The notes below the pieces were generated by a model that saw nothing but the letters and a program-made list of their open reading frames with translations, was not told the DNA's origin and did not search any database. Positions 1 to 11,796 of a DNA stretch of 64,000 bases are shown piece by piece (within the stretch, counting starts at the first letter, position 1; each line of letters begins with the position of its first letter). Position numbers and translations under genes: made by a program. The DNA comes from Aricia agestis (lineage: Eukaryota; Arthropoda; Insecta; Lepidoptera; Lycaenidae): assembly GCF_905147365.1 (NCBI RefSeq), contig NC_056410.1, positions 6,175,501 to 6,239,500 of the forward strand. The letters run 5' to 3'.

Positions 1-632
1 AATTGACTTTATCATATTTTTTTCAACTTTTGTCTCTGGGACTCAGCTGATCTCAGACTGGCCGTGTAAGAATTGTCTAATAACACCTAAGATTCAATAA
101 AAAAAACTATAATCCATTTTCAATTTGTCACCTTGTTGTCAACAGACTTCAACCATAAATAAAGAGTGTTGGGGACGATGATGGCTCAATTAGGACAACG
201 TGAAAGAATAACCAACATTTTATTATCATTTAACATAAAAGTACATTAAAGTTATCTAGCACAGTTATCTAGAACCTTTTGACAGCTCCGGAGAAGTGCA
301 GAGAAAAAAGGCCACAAGCCAGTGACAGTTGTCAAAATATCCCGCGCTCCGTTCTTCTTCTTCTTCGACAAAGAGCATAATTCGTATGTATAGGCTTGTC
401 ACTCAAAAATCTGTCATTTTTCTTAGTGTGTGTGTTGTAGTGTGTGTTGTAGTGTGTGTAATGTTTTATTTGTTCAAAAAATGTATGATAAAAGCATTAT
501 TTCAAAATAATATTAGCTCGATGCACTCCTTCACCATATAAACTATAACTGTGTTAAATTTCATTCACCTACGTTTCCCCATTTTTCGGCAAAAGGGATA
601 CAAAGTTTTTGGCTCACGTATTAATATATAGA
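1..632 (-). mobile_element. Helitron-A copy, cut by window start
   Basis: This is a non-autonomous Helitron on the minus strand; its 3' end lies outside the window. The sequence matches the copies at 11076-11567, 13776-15685, 16990-17545 and 19117-19632. The 5' end is at 632, where the reverse complement reads A|TCTATATATTAATACGTG. A 203-bp unrelated insertion (167-369) splits it. The 70-residue ORF at 329-541 runs across the junction and is not a gene. Confidence 0.8.
167..369. mobile_element. unclassified 203-bp insertion with AAAGAG duplication
   Basis: Other Helitron-A copies read directly through this point, so the block is an insertion. It is flanked by AAAGAG at 161-166 and 370-375, consistent with a target-site duplication. 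The right end carries a short (TTC)n run, as a retroposon tail might. I see no RNA polymerase III boxes or terminal inverted repeats and cannot name the family. Confidence 0.55.
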
Positions 633-2694
633 TGCCATATTATCAAGCCAGATTACGATACGAAAATATAGACTAAGTACTTAAATTAAGTTCTACCTGT
701 AAGTTTTGACAAGTTTGAAAAATCTTAAAATAAAATCTTATAATAATTATGTAAATAATTTTAATCTAAAATTGGGTCGCTAATAGTATTGCAAATGCAT
801 GAGATTATAGAAATATGCTAATAAAGAATCTCTATTCAACAACAGTAACATAAGTGATTCAATCCATCTTCGGAGGGAATCGAGGCTCGATAACATTGGA
901 CCCCCGTCTGCAATTGCGTTTATTGGCATGTATTACAATATCTTAATCAGTCCCCCCTCCCCCTTTATTCTTAAAAGGGCGAAAGGGAACAAAGGAGGTA
1001 AGGGGGCGAAAAAAACTAGATACTCATTACAGCTAATCCACCGAAATGCGCACATCGGTGTTCATTGGACTGAGATGTACTTTAATAATGATAAACAAGT
1101 AAGTACAGAGAATGAAATGTAATATTATACGTACAAAGTAAAAGCAAGTTAGCGAAGCTAAGCTTAGCGGACGTATGGGAGTTTGTGTCTTAACTTCATA
1201 GGTTTTTATTTAGAATTGAAATTTTCAGATTTTCCGGAATCATCTTTACACTGGGCTTCATTAAAATACATGTATCTTCAATATAGTATGATGTGTTTTT
1301 GTTATAGCTGAAAAATAAAACATGTTTAAATTGAACGCAATTGTTCCTTAGCTTTCCTTTTATGTACCATCGTTTTAAATATTTTGTAAGCATACATAAT
1401 AACATTTAGCCATTCCATGAATTCTAATACGGCCTGTAATAAGTGTCCTTGATGTGAGCAAAGCAGTGAGTAGTAAGCGCCTCACGTACTCATCTTTAGC
1501 ATTTCGCGCCGAAACGGAGACGGCGAATAAGTAGATAAATTATGAAAAACTACGTATGCTAATATGGAAAATTAAATGCATCTATAGAAGAGATATTTAT
1601 AGGCTCATAATTGAGATGCGGATTGGATTTTCTTAACAACAATAAGACATAAGAAGACATAAGACAATAATTGGATTTTCTTTACAAAATTAATAAGACA
1701 GAGAACTAAGAATGTTTGTTATTTGCCAAACACAATATTTAAGCAACTGTCAATGTTGTAAAAAAAATCTTGGTAGTAAATCGGAACTATTTTAATGTAT
1801 GATCAAAACTTTAAGGTTAGATATTTTCGTAAATTATTAAGTAATGTCGCTTAGTATTAATTCAATTGATATTTTGAAATTTAGAGCAATTATTATAGCA
1901 GGTACATATTTTACATTCTGATTCCTGTCTAGTTAATAAACCGTTAAAATTATCGCAAGTCCAGTGTCCCAGTGTCCGAAACATTCGGACATCCGTGCAG
2001 TTTGCACTTTCCAGTCCAAAAGTCGCCTGTCAACTACACTGTACTTGCCCGAAGAGTTACTGTTGCTTAGATATACACTTTAAGATTAGGCTCTCAAATA
2101 ATTACAAACGAAGCTAATTTTATAATATTTGACTTTTTGTGTTACTTTAAAGAAGATAATTCATTGAATCAAATAATAGTAATATAGCTTAGCAAAGACT
2201 ATAACTACCTAATTTTAAGAACAAAACAATTTAAAATGATAACAAAATTATTATTTTCAATAACTTACTAATAATTTGTAAATCTTCGAAAATACAAAAG
2301 CAAAGTAAACTAAAGCGGTCACTATGTCGAAAGTCGGCTTTAAATCCTTTGTATTAAAATATTATTTTGCTTATTTTTTGCATATATTTTAAGGTTTGTC
2401 TACAGCAACGTAGACCTTGATCGATGATTAGACATAGGTCGGGGCTGGTTCCCGCTGAACCACTGGTCTGTAAAGTGATCTGCAAGAGACAAGCATATTA
2501 TTTCAGTTCACGAATTTGTATGCACTCGAATCAGAAATTTTAACTTCATAACTTCATAATTTAACTTTTACCTAACAAATCATATACCTCTAGAAGCGAT
2601 ATGCATATCATGTTTTAGTAGTAATGATTGCTAATTTATTTCAAGTTTCTTTTTTGTAAAGTAATTTCAATGTGCTTAACATTTCATTATTGTG
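633..2694. other. anonymous AT-rich DNA
   Basis: No gene, RNA or recognised repeat is seen here. Short ORFs (928-1122, 1196-1405) look like chance. A short direct repeat (ATTGGATTTTCTT followed by AATAAGACA) occurs at about 1622 and 1671. A small hairpin TGTCCGAA/TTCGGACA lies near 1974. Confidence 0.5.
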
Positions 2695-2810
2695 ACTTCT
2701 TTATCCCTCAAGCCCCATAAGCTCACCCGTGGGCCGTGAGCGAGATACAATAGAATAACAATAGATTTCCAAGAATCTACGATCGAAGTATTAAGTATTC
2801 CAACCCTATT
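2695..2810 (+). repeat. dispersed repeat E, copy 1
   Basis: It shares order and wording with 21225-21325: a CAAGxCCCATAAG start, then ACAATAGAAT, then GATCGAAGTATTAA. It is a short unclassified interspersed repeat, diverged between the two copies. Confidence 0.5.
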
Positions 2811-2946
2811 AAAAAATTAGAATTCATTTGAAATTCCGAAAAAAAAAAGTTCAGATGCCTAAATTAATCTTCGATATTATGTCTAGAGCTTAAATACAAG
2901 AGTAACACGTTTTTAATGCTAATAGCTTCTGTTCCTTTTTAAACAA

Positions 2947-3194
2947 GGTGTAACAAAACCAAGGGATATTATTTTAGGGGGTGTATGTGTTGTTCACTGT
3001 CAAAGTGACTTTAAAGCTGAAAGAGTATTTTTTTTTCACTTTTGTATGGGAATATGCATGACGCTGGGGCGCTTGCCGATAAAAATTAGAAAAACAAATT
3101 TTACTCTTTCAGCGCTGCCACTTTCACAGTGAACTCTATGTCAGGAACACAAACACATACACCTCTCAAATTATTATCACTTACTTTTGTCATA
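2947..3194. mobile_element. MITE family L, copy 1
   Basis: The terminal inverted repeat begins GGTGTAACAAAA and contains GTGATAAT and GTGTATGTGT; the right end mirrors it (ATTATCACTT...TTTTG). An inner inverted pair has the form TTCACTGT-AAAGTG ... CACTTTCACAGTGAA. The same design is found at 54964-55199, 59009-59143 and 59870-60108. It is a non-autonomous DNA transposon whose superfamily is not clear. Confidence 0.7.
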
Positions 3195-3550
3195 TCTTGT
3201 ATAAGTATAGAGGTATATCCATGCACTATTCCCGCATTGTATCTGTAAATATCATCACGATGGCAACGTTGACGTACAGATCTTCACGGAACTACCAGGT
3301 GATCCGCCATCACTCACTCACCACTAACTTCTGATAACTCCCTCGTAAATTGATGCTGCTATATTGTGACGATTCAAATCTTATCGTAGACGTCTTAGGT
3401 TTATTTATAGTAGGTAATTACTTAGCTAATTAGAATATTAAACAGTTTAATCTTAAAGTGATGCAAATATGTTTGTTCTTTTAAATTAAGATGAAAGGTC
3501 TTAAATTTATCAAAATTTGTTTTTTTAATGTCCTTTTAAAAAACATAAAC

Positions 3551-3830
3551 TGCCGCACTCACTGCCGCACTCAGAGTGGAACATTAATTAATTAAATATT
3601 GTAATTAATTCAAAATTTTGACATAAGCTCCATACATTATCTGTCAAACTCTTCATTGAATCGAAGGTTAATCGTAATTAAATGTCTCTGAGTACGGCGG
3701 TAAGAGTGGAACATTAATTACTTAAATGAAATTAATTCAAAATTTTGACATAAGCCCACATTATCTGTCAAACTCTCCATTAAATTGAAGGTTAATCGTA
3801 ATTAAACGTCTCTGAGTACGGCGGATAGAG
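3551..3830. mobile_element. MITE family F, head-to-tail dimer
   Basis: Two units of roughly 130-140 bp lie in direct tandem, each running from a GAGTGGAACATTAATTA start to CTCTGAGTACGGCGG. The outer ends CCGCACTCAGAG and CTCTGAGTACGG are inverted. Related singles lie at 11694-11796 and 42148-42241. Confidence 0.65.
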
Positions 3831-4282
3831 TGATTTGTTAAGATTAGCATTATACCAACTATTGTTCGTTTTATTCGTTGTCGTAATTTTAACATTATTC
3901 TCTGTAGCGAAATAACCTCTCTTAAATAACTGTGACTACAATATCCCGTTTGATTATGTAATATTAATTATGTGATCCCAGCTCTACCTAATATAACTAT
4001 AATATATAATTATCACATTCCATACCCAACCTAAAGTCCCAACCCGTTAGATCCAGCAAATAAACGTCCAATTTGGCAGCAATTATATAAATCATGCGAA
4101 CCTTTGTTTCCTGACCCGGCGCATATCGTGCATATGCATATGAAACTGTCGTCGCGGACATTAGCGCTGTCAGTCGCACCGATGCCCTCCTGTCAAATGC
4201 ATCCATTAATTGCACTGGTTGTTTTTCACCTGCAATTTCAACCTCTTTTTGCCAACTTTATTGTGATGATAGGCTGAATGCC

Positions 4283-4372
4283 TTGATTTATTGCCGTGGT
4301 CTAGTGGTTTGGCGCTTGACTCTAAATTCGGTGATCGTGGGTTTAAGTCACGCGTTGAAATTATTATCCAAA
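4283..4372 (+). mobile_element. decayed tRNA-derived SINE head
   Basis: A box-A-like TGGTCTAGTGG is followed 41-45 bp later by a box-B-like GGGTTTAAGTC. This is the tRNA-like head of the same general SINE type as 18005-18193. There is no acceptor stem pairing, so it is not a tRNA gene. The 3' body is too decayed to bound. Confidence 0.5.
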
Positions 4373-4540
4373 CATGAAATCTTAACGGAACCGTCATATT
4401 CAAATCGTAATCTAAACTTATATTTTAAATGCGTACTCCACGTACTATTATATCTGTCTATTTTTTTGCCTGTTATATTTTCACGGTGAACGGTATTAAT
4501 GAAAGTTGGTATGGCGATGCATTTGCATCGAGACTGACTC

Positions 4541-4604
4541 CTCCTTTTTCTGAGACTAATTTTGATTACAATTTTGTCATCAAAATTAGTCTCAGAAAAA
4601 GGAG
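4541..4604. repeat. perfect 26-bp-arm hairpin
   Basis: Two 26-bp arms (4541-4566 and 4579-4604) are exact reverse complements around a 12-nt spacer. The arm begins CTCCTTTTTCTGAGAC. It may be the remains of a tiny foldback MITE. Confidence 0.85.
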
Positions 4605-4630
4605 AGTTTTCTCACGAAAAATCTACTATC

Positions 4631-4780
4631 AGAGAAGTTGATTCCTAGGCAGATGGCGGACCTAAGTCATTTGGTCGCGTTAAGTCAAACCCAGACGACA
4701 GATCACAATTATTATCATTGAATTGACATGATCCGACCAAATAACGTTGGTCTCTCAACTGCCTAGGTATCAATTTCCTC
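4631..4780. mobile_element. MITE family G, copy 1
   Basis: The terminal inverted repeats begin near AGAGAAGTTGATTCCTAGG on the left and mirror as CCTAGGTATCAATTTCCTCT on the right. The inner portions pair again around TTTGGTCG. The second copy, at 54501-54645, has the same ends. It is about 150 bp and encodes nothing. Confidence 0.7.
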
Positions 4781-4943
4781 TATGGTACATTTCGTAGTTC
4801 CTCCTTCTTCCTCGGAACTCAGTCGCGAACAAAATCTAAGCAAGGTACACAATTCCTCAATCCCTAATAAATAGTTACGTCATGATCACCAAATTTCTGC
4901 TTGCACAAGAATAAAATTAGCCAACAAAAGAAGTAATTCTTTA

Positions 4944-5026
4944 GCCGCGTGCGCACTGCGGGACCGGAAGGAAGCGGGCATAAGTCACAGTGAGAGGATC
5001 GCTTCCGCCCCGCAGTGCCACGTGAC
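4944..5026. repeat. GC-rich imperfect hairpin
   Basis: GCACTGCGGG with GGAAGCG on the left pairs with CGCTTCC and CCCGCAGTGC on the right, about 80 bp overall in AT-rich surroundings. It is probably a hairpin MITE. No second copy was noticed. Confidence 0.5.
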
Positions 5027-5944
5027 CCTGTCAATTAGAACAGGCTTTATTAGCTTGTAACATTATTTTATTTGAGAAAGTCTTGGCTATTGTATTAAAT
5101 TTACTGATGGATGATACATTATTCATATAATATGTAACATTTACGAATCACGTAGATCAATAATTGAAAAAATTAGTGATGAATAGGTAGAGAATTAATT
5201 TTAGTAATTTTATGACTCGGCGAAGGCCGATCTAAAAACAGCACCCCGATTCAGTACTTTGTGGATCCTATCACAATTCACAGCAAGCAACAAACTTCAA
5301 GCAAATTTTTGAGCTGTTTTATAACGTAAATCTTATAGAATTGAAAATAAGGTATTCATGTCATATTGAAAGAGCACAACTGGGCTGCAGGTTCGTATTT
5401 TGTAACTAAAATCGTAATACAAAATATTACCAAACAAATAGAAATTATATTTCATTCGGATATAGAAATTGAACACGTATAAATTCCCAATTAAATTAAA
5501 TACGTATCAAGCCAGCCCACTGACAAAGTCAGCCCGTAATCGCAACCGGAAACGGAAAGTCCGCCATTTTGTATGCACAATCAGCTTGTCGTGCATTCCA
5601 CACTATTGCACCTATGAAATCCACACCTCCTTAGCCAAACTAAAACAGACTTTATGGCACAGACATAGAGCTTATATTCAAAAATCTCGCAAGATTTCAT
5701 TAATCGGACTGCAATGTGTATACCAAATTAGATTTTATTCCGACACATTACATTCTTGTTTTCTTTAACATGTGTTTATATTTGATTCTGTCTTTTACTA
5801 TCTGTTACGAAGAAACATTAGAGTTATTAGAGTGTAGTTGGACACCTTAGTTTCTGGAGTAAAAGGTTATATTATTAGTTATATTATTAGTTATATATAT
5901 TAGATATATTATTAGATATATAGTTATATATTAATTAAGCAACA
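5027..5944. other. anonymous AT-rich DNA
   Basis: No feature is supported. A TATATTATTAG-type low-complexity run lies at about 5868-5935. The 99-codon ORF at 5469-5768 starts with TTG and has no recognisable domain. Confidence 0.5.
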
Positions 5945-6195
5945 TTTTTGTACGTAGCTTCATTTTGATAACAGGAACAACATTTTTATCTGCGATGAGA
6001 TATGAAATCTCGGAAAGTGGTAGCTAACAGAGATAGAAAGGATTATTTTGATATATTGATGGTCCTAAAAATGTTACTTGTGAATTAAATAACTAATAAC
6101 CTATCAATATACAAAAATAATCAGCTGGTTAGGGTTTCGTTTTAGGGTTCTGTAATCAACAAAACTTCGTTGACTACGGAACCCTAAACAGTTTT
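5945..6195 (+). repeat. dispersed repeat D, copy 1
   Basis: It shares GTAGCTTCATTTTGATAA, a CGAAAGTGG(T) block and TAGGGTTCTGTAATCAA, in this order, with 30095-30290. The 3' part ends in the inverted ACGGAACCCTAAA motif also seen at 45041-45474. It is unclassified, likely a decayed non-autonomous DNA element. Confidence 0.5.
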
Positions 6196-9100
6196 TTTTA
6201 AATCTAATATAAATCAGTAGCTCTCAAGAAAAAGAAACTAATACCGCTATAGAAAACATCCACAATATATAGGCCGCGCAAATCATTAAGAAAAAATGAT
6301 TGGTATATCAGCGACTGGGTGAACCAAATTGGTGCACACATTTGCAGTTATGCGCGCTCTGCCCGTTCACAACATCAATAAAGCCACTACAACTTTGACA
6401 AGATTTCCTCGAAGTGACTAGCCAGTTTGGGAGATAAAAAATCCGCCTCGTCAGCGGCCTTTGTGCACCTGCCACTGTAATTAATTACACTCTCCCCCTG
6501 CACCTTGTTGTGTCAAGGTACGGTATTGTTTAGGGCGGCCCGGGGAAACCACGCGCACGTAACGGTTGTTCAATGATGGTTTCCTCTTCTCAGGATTTTT
6601 CAGAAAAGTCATTCAATTAAATATAAATTACTACTGATGTTGTGTAATTAGTGTAAAATTAAAGCGAAGTTGACGTGTCTTCTTGTCTGTATATCTGTCT
6701 GTCTGTCTGCCTTTTACTTCTTTATACTAAAATTTAGTTACGGTAGGGATACTTGATGAGGTAGGAAAGGATAAGTTTTGCGGAAATATGATTTTTTTTA
6801 CGCGATAGATGAATTTAGGCGCAATGCAGTTGAGAGTATTATTTCGTATTTGATATTTTATTTTTACAGACTCTCTTATCTTGATTGATTTAATAATATT
6901 TAATAATTTGAAGACTACAAAGTATTATATTTTGTTTTAGCATTTAACTTAACCCACATTTAATGGTATATTATATTCTCACACTTACACGCTGACCGAA
7001 ACGTAATCAAGGTTTAAGCAACCGATCACTGTACAACCCGGCCCTCGAAGGTGTTCTGTCGTTGATTAACGATATCTGTGACGTGTTTATTGTGCGAACT
7101 TCAAGTCACCCAGTCAGTCAGTCATGTCACCACGCGCCATGTTGCTTATATACCTTGTTATATAGGACTTAGGCTAATGGAATATGGTATACCGTATACT
7201 GTTTTAACTTTCTGGTCTTGACAAAATTATAGTGATTAGGGTAGCTGTAAAATTATAGTATTTTGGGTAGGTCTTAAACAGTTTTTAAGCCTTCTTTTAC
7301 CTTTTGGGTACCCAGCCAAAGGATTTTTGTAAGTAGTATCCAATATCGGCTTTGGCTTACAGGCTCCTGAAAGAGGTTTTTGTGGTTGGTTTCCACTACT
7401 GGTCCTAGTAGGAATCGCAGTATTAGTAAGTATGTATAGTAATCCAATTGTCAATTTAAAAAAATATTGCCCAGGGACTAATTTCAAGTTACTATTTACT
7501 GTTTGATATGAATCGGACGGACTATCAAGGCTAAAATAAATCTTATGTACTTTAGCAGTAGGTCCACATTTAAATGCAAACAATATCGAAATGGATATGA
7601 GATATTTTAATTTAGTAAGAATGTGAGGCTCTCGGTTCTCACGTCGCGTAAATTTCGCGCTCCACCAGAGACCAGCAATTAAACGTTTGGACCAACTGCT
7701 GAGAACTATGCGAATGAAGACCGGCCCTACGGCCTGGGGCCACGAAAATAGCGGGTGCCATTGGCGTATACTATATACAAACATATAGTGTTACAAGTCA
7801 AGATCAGTTTGTTACATTATAGTTTTGTAACATTCTGTATATTATATAATTGTGTATATTATATATCATAATGAATATTATATAATTGTGTACCTTAATC
7901 AATACACTTAATTAAAAAAGTCGTTTAACACTGTCTACCTATGTCATTTTCCATACATTTATTTAGATGTATGGAATGAATATGAACAATATAAATGAGG
8001 GTACTACGCACCTATGGTCCAAATCATGAAATCACAAAACTTCATGCTCAATGTCGAAATTTGCTAATATTAACTAGCTTCATTCGGATCATAGGCGGAA
8101 ATAATAATATTATAAAATTTAATGTTTCAAAAAGTTGCACGGTTACCTTTTCGTAGCACGTAGACCTTTTCGTAGCACGTCTACGAGGAAGCCTACGAGC
8201 TACGATTTTATATTGTTCAACGTAAAACAAATCTTATTGACATATAAGCGAATATAGTTTGTATTTAATAAGAAATCTGCAAAGGTAGTATTTTATGTCT
8301 GTTCGAATAAAATATAACCTAAAATATTTTGAATTAGGCTTTACTATAGCTGGTTTACTGGCCCAACCCGTAGGCCGTCTCAAGATATTAACTTTTGTCA
8401 AGGTATTCCGAGTCCCGAGGGTTTCATGTGAAGTAGCGAAGAATTTCGGCCCAATCCGGTTAGGTATGTTAACCTTTAATGCCCTTGACAAATGTGACTT
8501 AGTAACTTCTTCATAATGGAACAGGGTTGGACTTTGTCTGAAGTAAATAGTAAATAGGGAATGGATATTGGTTTCTCGATACTATTGAATTGATTAAGTT
8601 TTAGATTTAAAATACGATTATCCTTTGACGGTTATAAGTTTCAACGTTTTGGTTGGATCTGCAACAGTAATAAAGTGTTGTGGATTGACTCAAAATACGC
8701 TAAATAATGTATCGCACAGGTTTTTTGTGGCTTTATTAAAACCAGCCAGCCAGTGGCCGTTGGTTCTGGGAGGATACGGGAAGAGGGGAAGATTTAATAT
8801 TGAAATAAACCTTATTGTACCTACCATCATTTTTAAGTGTTGAAAACAATTAGTATTGTTGTGAACATTGAACGTGAAAATATTTTGGAGAACCTTGGAG
8901 TGGGGACGTAGTCTTATTTATATTTATGTACACATCCCTCGCTTTATCCATATTTATAAAAAAACTTAGGTAATATCTACTGGTATTCCAATGGCTTAAT
9001 ACAAAACCTTATAACAATTCTTACGCTACTAACGAAAATATTCTTGTGAGCCTCTCGTTTGGTATAAGAGGCACACAAAAATCGTTTTGCCATGCTTTAT

Positions 9101-10011
9101 TTTTTTGCGTATCAGCACAATACATAGTCATTGCGTAGTCAAATCATGCGTAAACTAAAAGTACTTTTTCGGGTCATTTGCATAAAACTTGTGTAATCAG
9201 GTTCATGTAATTTTAGTTTTAATTCGCTTCAACTGCGTGGAGACACTTTATGCCCCGATGAATGGAGCGGCGCTGCCAACTACTACATAACTCGCTGCCA
9301 ACTCTATATTAAATCTTAAAACGTATTTTGTGTCAAGGATCCGAAACTGTGTACAAGTTTAAATTATTGTTGTACTTAATTAGGCTCACTTTTATGGATA
9401 TTGTCTCTTTTATTGGTAGTGAACTGCTGTTTTTTTCGGTAATAGGCTATTCTTGTTTCTTATCAAAGTACGTATTTTCATCGTTCTTTTTGGACTTGCA
9501 TAATATTTTACTACGCTTAGGTATTAGAGAGATTTACTGCTGTGCTATATATTTACCAAAACTTAAGGCCTTTCCTGGGTGTCACAGAATCTCCACACCA
9601 TTCAAAATCGGTTCAGTGATTTAACCATGAAAAGAGAGAAGATATATTATAATAACAATATTAGAGGAAATTTCATTTTAAAATATGAATTTGTTAGTTC
9701 TGTTTGTGTAAAAACCTTCATACCTTTTGTGTGTATGTAATAATAAAATAAAGTTACTTTAAACTGCCTACCGACTATCACAGTAACAATCTAGTAAAGC
9801 TGGTGGTTCATGTGAGACATAATTTAAACCGACAGCCATTGTCTGTGCTCGATTGATGGAGAATTCTCTGGGGACTTCATAGAGAACGTGTGCGTAGGTG
9901 CCACACCTACAGCCTTATTCTAGACTACCATGCGACATCGCTTCGATGTCAATTCGCCCTTCTAACCCGGTTTTGTGTGCGATTCGAAAATATGTTCATA
10001 ATAATAGTAGT
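6196..10011. other. anonymous DNA with simple repeats
   Basis: No convincing gene is present. Visible items are a (TGTC)n run at about 6690-6710, a GC-richer patch at about 6530-6570, a CAGT run near 7109, and a tandem plus inverted CCTTTTCGTAGCACGT block at about 8148-8200. A 182-codon minus-strand ORF at 7236-7784 has no recognisable domain and is treated as chance. Confidence 0.5.
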
Positions 10012-10053
10012 TTACTCTAGGTATTATATACCTGGATATAATACCTAGAGTAA
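10012..10053. repeat. 17-bp-arm palindrome
   Basis: TTACTCTAGGTATTATA and its reverse complement flank an 8-nt spacer. It is a small hairpin of unknown origin. Confidence 0.7.
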
Positions 10054-11075
10054 AGATAATTTCTTTTCTTTTAATATTGTATTACTGATGTTGTTGTTTT
10101 ATGCTTTTTGATCTTCCTGATTTTATATTTTTGTTTTAGCCATAATTATTAGAGAGGCTAAAATATTTAGTGGTATATAATTAACCATAATAAGTGTGTA
10201 TAAGGGAATAAGGGCTGAACCCTTCTACATTCAATTAACTGACATACACCATGCACTGATGAGAAAAATCACACCGCACTACACAATGAAGATCCTTACA
10301 TATTTTCGTAATAAGGAAAGGAGAATAAGAAAAAAATAAAAGTATTAAAATACTAAAATATATTGTTTTAAACGAATGAATTAATTATTATACTAAAATA
10401 ACAATTGGCTCATCATCGTTATATTGTGACTAATAATGAAAATAAATACTAAGCGCGCCAATAGAAAAGTGATAGTTTACTTTTAAGTTAAACGGTGGTT
10501 TAAAAATAAATAAGTACCCAGATTTCATATAACATAGTATAAAGTAACGTAAAAAGTTAAAACAACCTTTTGATGTATATTCGAGTGTATCTATTTATTT
10601 GCATATCTCTATTAACATTAAGGTAGAAACAATCAAGGGACTGATATTCATATTCCTCAATAAGGCCGCTCGTCTAGCCGGATGTCGGATGGCGGATACA
10701 GTGCGGTGTACAATATTACTTTCACCTGAGGGGGTTCAAAACCCGCTGTTTGCTCTTCAAACAATACATGATCCAAATTGTTATGAACCCGCCACCTATT
10801 TTAAACCTTGCGATAAACGCATAAAGTTGAAATTCCTTCACCTGCGAATGTTTATAAGGTTATTAAGATCCCTATAGGTATTTGAATTAATATTGGTTTG
10901 TACTCAAGATGATAAATAAACGGAAACAATAGTTATTCGTTTTGAAATTAATTAAGGAAGCGTATCCTTAATTTTAGAAGCTTACCTCTATTAACATTGA
11001 AAATATTACGACCAATTCATAATAATATAATTATCTAGGTACGAAACTAAAACCATATTAGTCAAAAAAAAAAAT
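10054..11075. other. anonymous AT-rich DNA
   Basis: Nothing recognisable is present. A slightly GC-richer stretch at 10660-10800 has an open 92-codon frame with no known domain. Confidence 0.45.
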
Positions 11076-11567
11076 TCTATCATCATAATATTAATACGCG
11101 AACGAAAAACTTTGTAACCCTTTTTACGAAAAATGGGGAAACGTAGGTGCATGAAATTTTGCACAGTTATAGTTTATATGGTGAAGGAGTGCATCGAACT
11201 AATATTATTTTGAAATTACGCTTTTATCATACATTTTTTTAACAAATAAAACATTACACACACTACAACACACACACATGAGAAATAACAGATTTTTGAG
11301 TGACAAGCCTATACATACGAATTATACTTTTATTTATGGTTGAAGTCTGTAACAACAAGTTGACAAATTGAAAATGGATTATAGTTTTTTTTATTGAATC
11401 TAAGATACTATTAGACAATGCTTACACGGCCAGTCTGAGATCAGCTAAGTCCCAGAGACAAGAGTTGAAAAAAAAAATGATATGGTCAATATTTTTTACA
11501 AAATATAGGTAGTAGTCCTAATGTCGTTGAAACTAAGGTCGAATTTCGACCATTGGGTGATCTCTAG
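11076..11567 (+). mobile_element. Helitron-A, essentially complete
   Basis: The 5' end is TCTATCATCATAATATTAATACG. The 3' end has the hairpin GGTCGAA-T-TTCGACC, a short spacer, then CTAG followed by T. These are the diagnostic Helitron ends (5' TC, subterminal hairpin, 3' CTRR, insertion between A and T). It is 492 bp and encodes nothing, so it would have been moved in trans by a Rep/Helicase protein from elsewhere. Confidence 0.85.
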
Positions 11568-11693
11568 TGTTAATTAGTTAATGGAATCAGGCGTTACTTT
11601 GCGGAAATTTTCGCGGAATATTGCTAAAAATAATAACAAACTAAATTTTTACTCTAGTGTTAATAAAATATAATTATTGACAGTAACGGCCGC

Positions 11694-11796
11694 AGTCCGT
11701 ACTCGCATTACTTCACTTAAATAATATACTGAAGAGTTCTGGAGAAAATAAGTAGAGTTTATATTGTCAAAACTCTCTGAGTGCGGCCGTAAGTAA
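11694..11796. mobile_element. MITE family F, single copy
   Basis: The ends TAACGGCCGCAG and CTGAGTGCGGCCGTAAG are inverted, and GCATTACTT recurs inverted just inside and outside. It directly abuts the LINE sequence, whose open frame begins within its last bases. Related to 3551-3830 and 42148-42241. Confidence 0.6.

Noticed and set aside
329..541. Short ORF with a hydrophobic segment
   Set aside because: It runs across the junction between an insertion and Helitron-A, and the VCVVVCVV stretch is a translated GTGTGT run.
7236..7784. 182-codon minus-strand ORF
   Set aside because: No recognisable domain, uneven composition, an internal near-duplication in the DNA (about 7305-7385), and no splice or promoter context. 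Length alone is not enough in 64 kb of AT-rich DNA.
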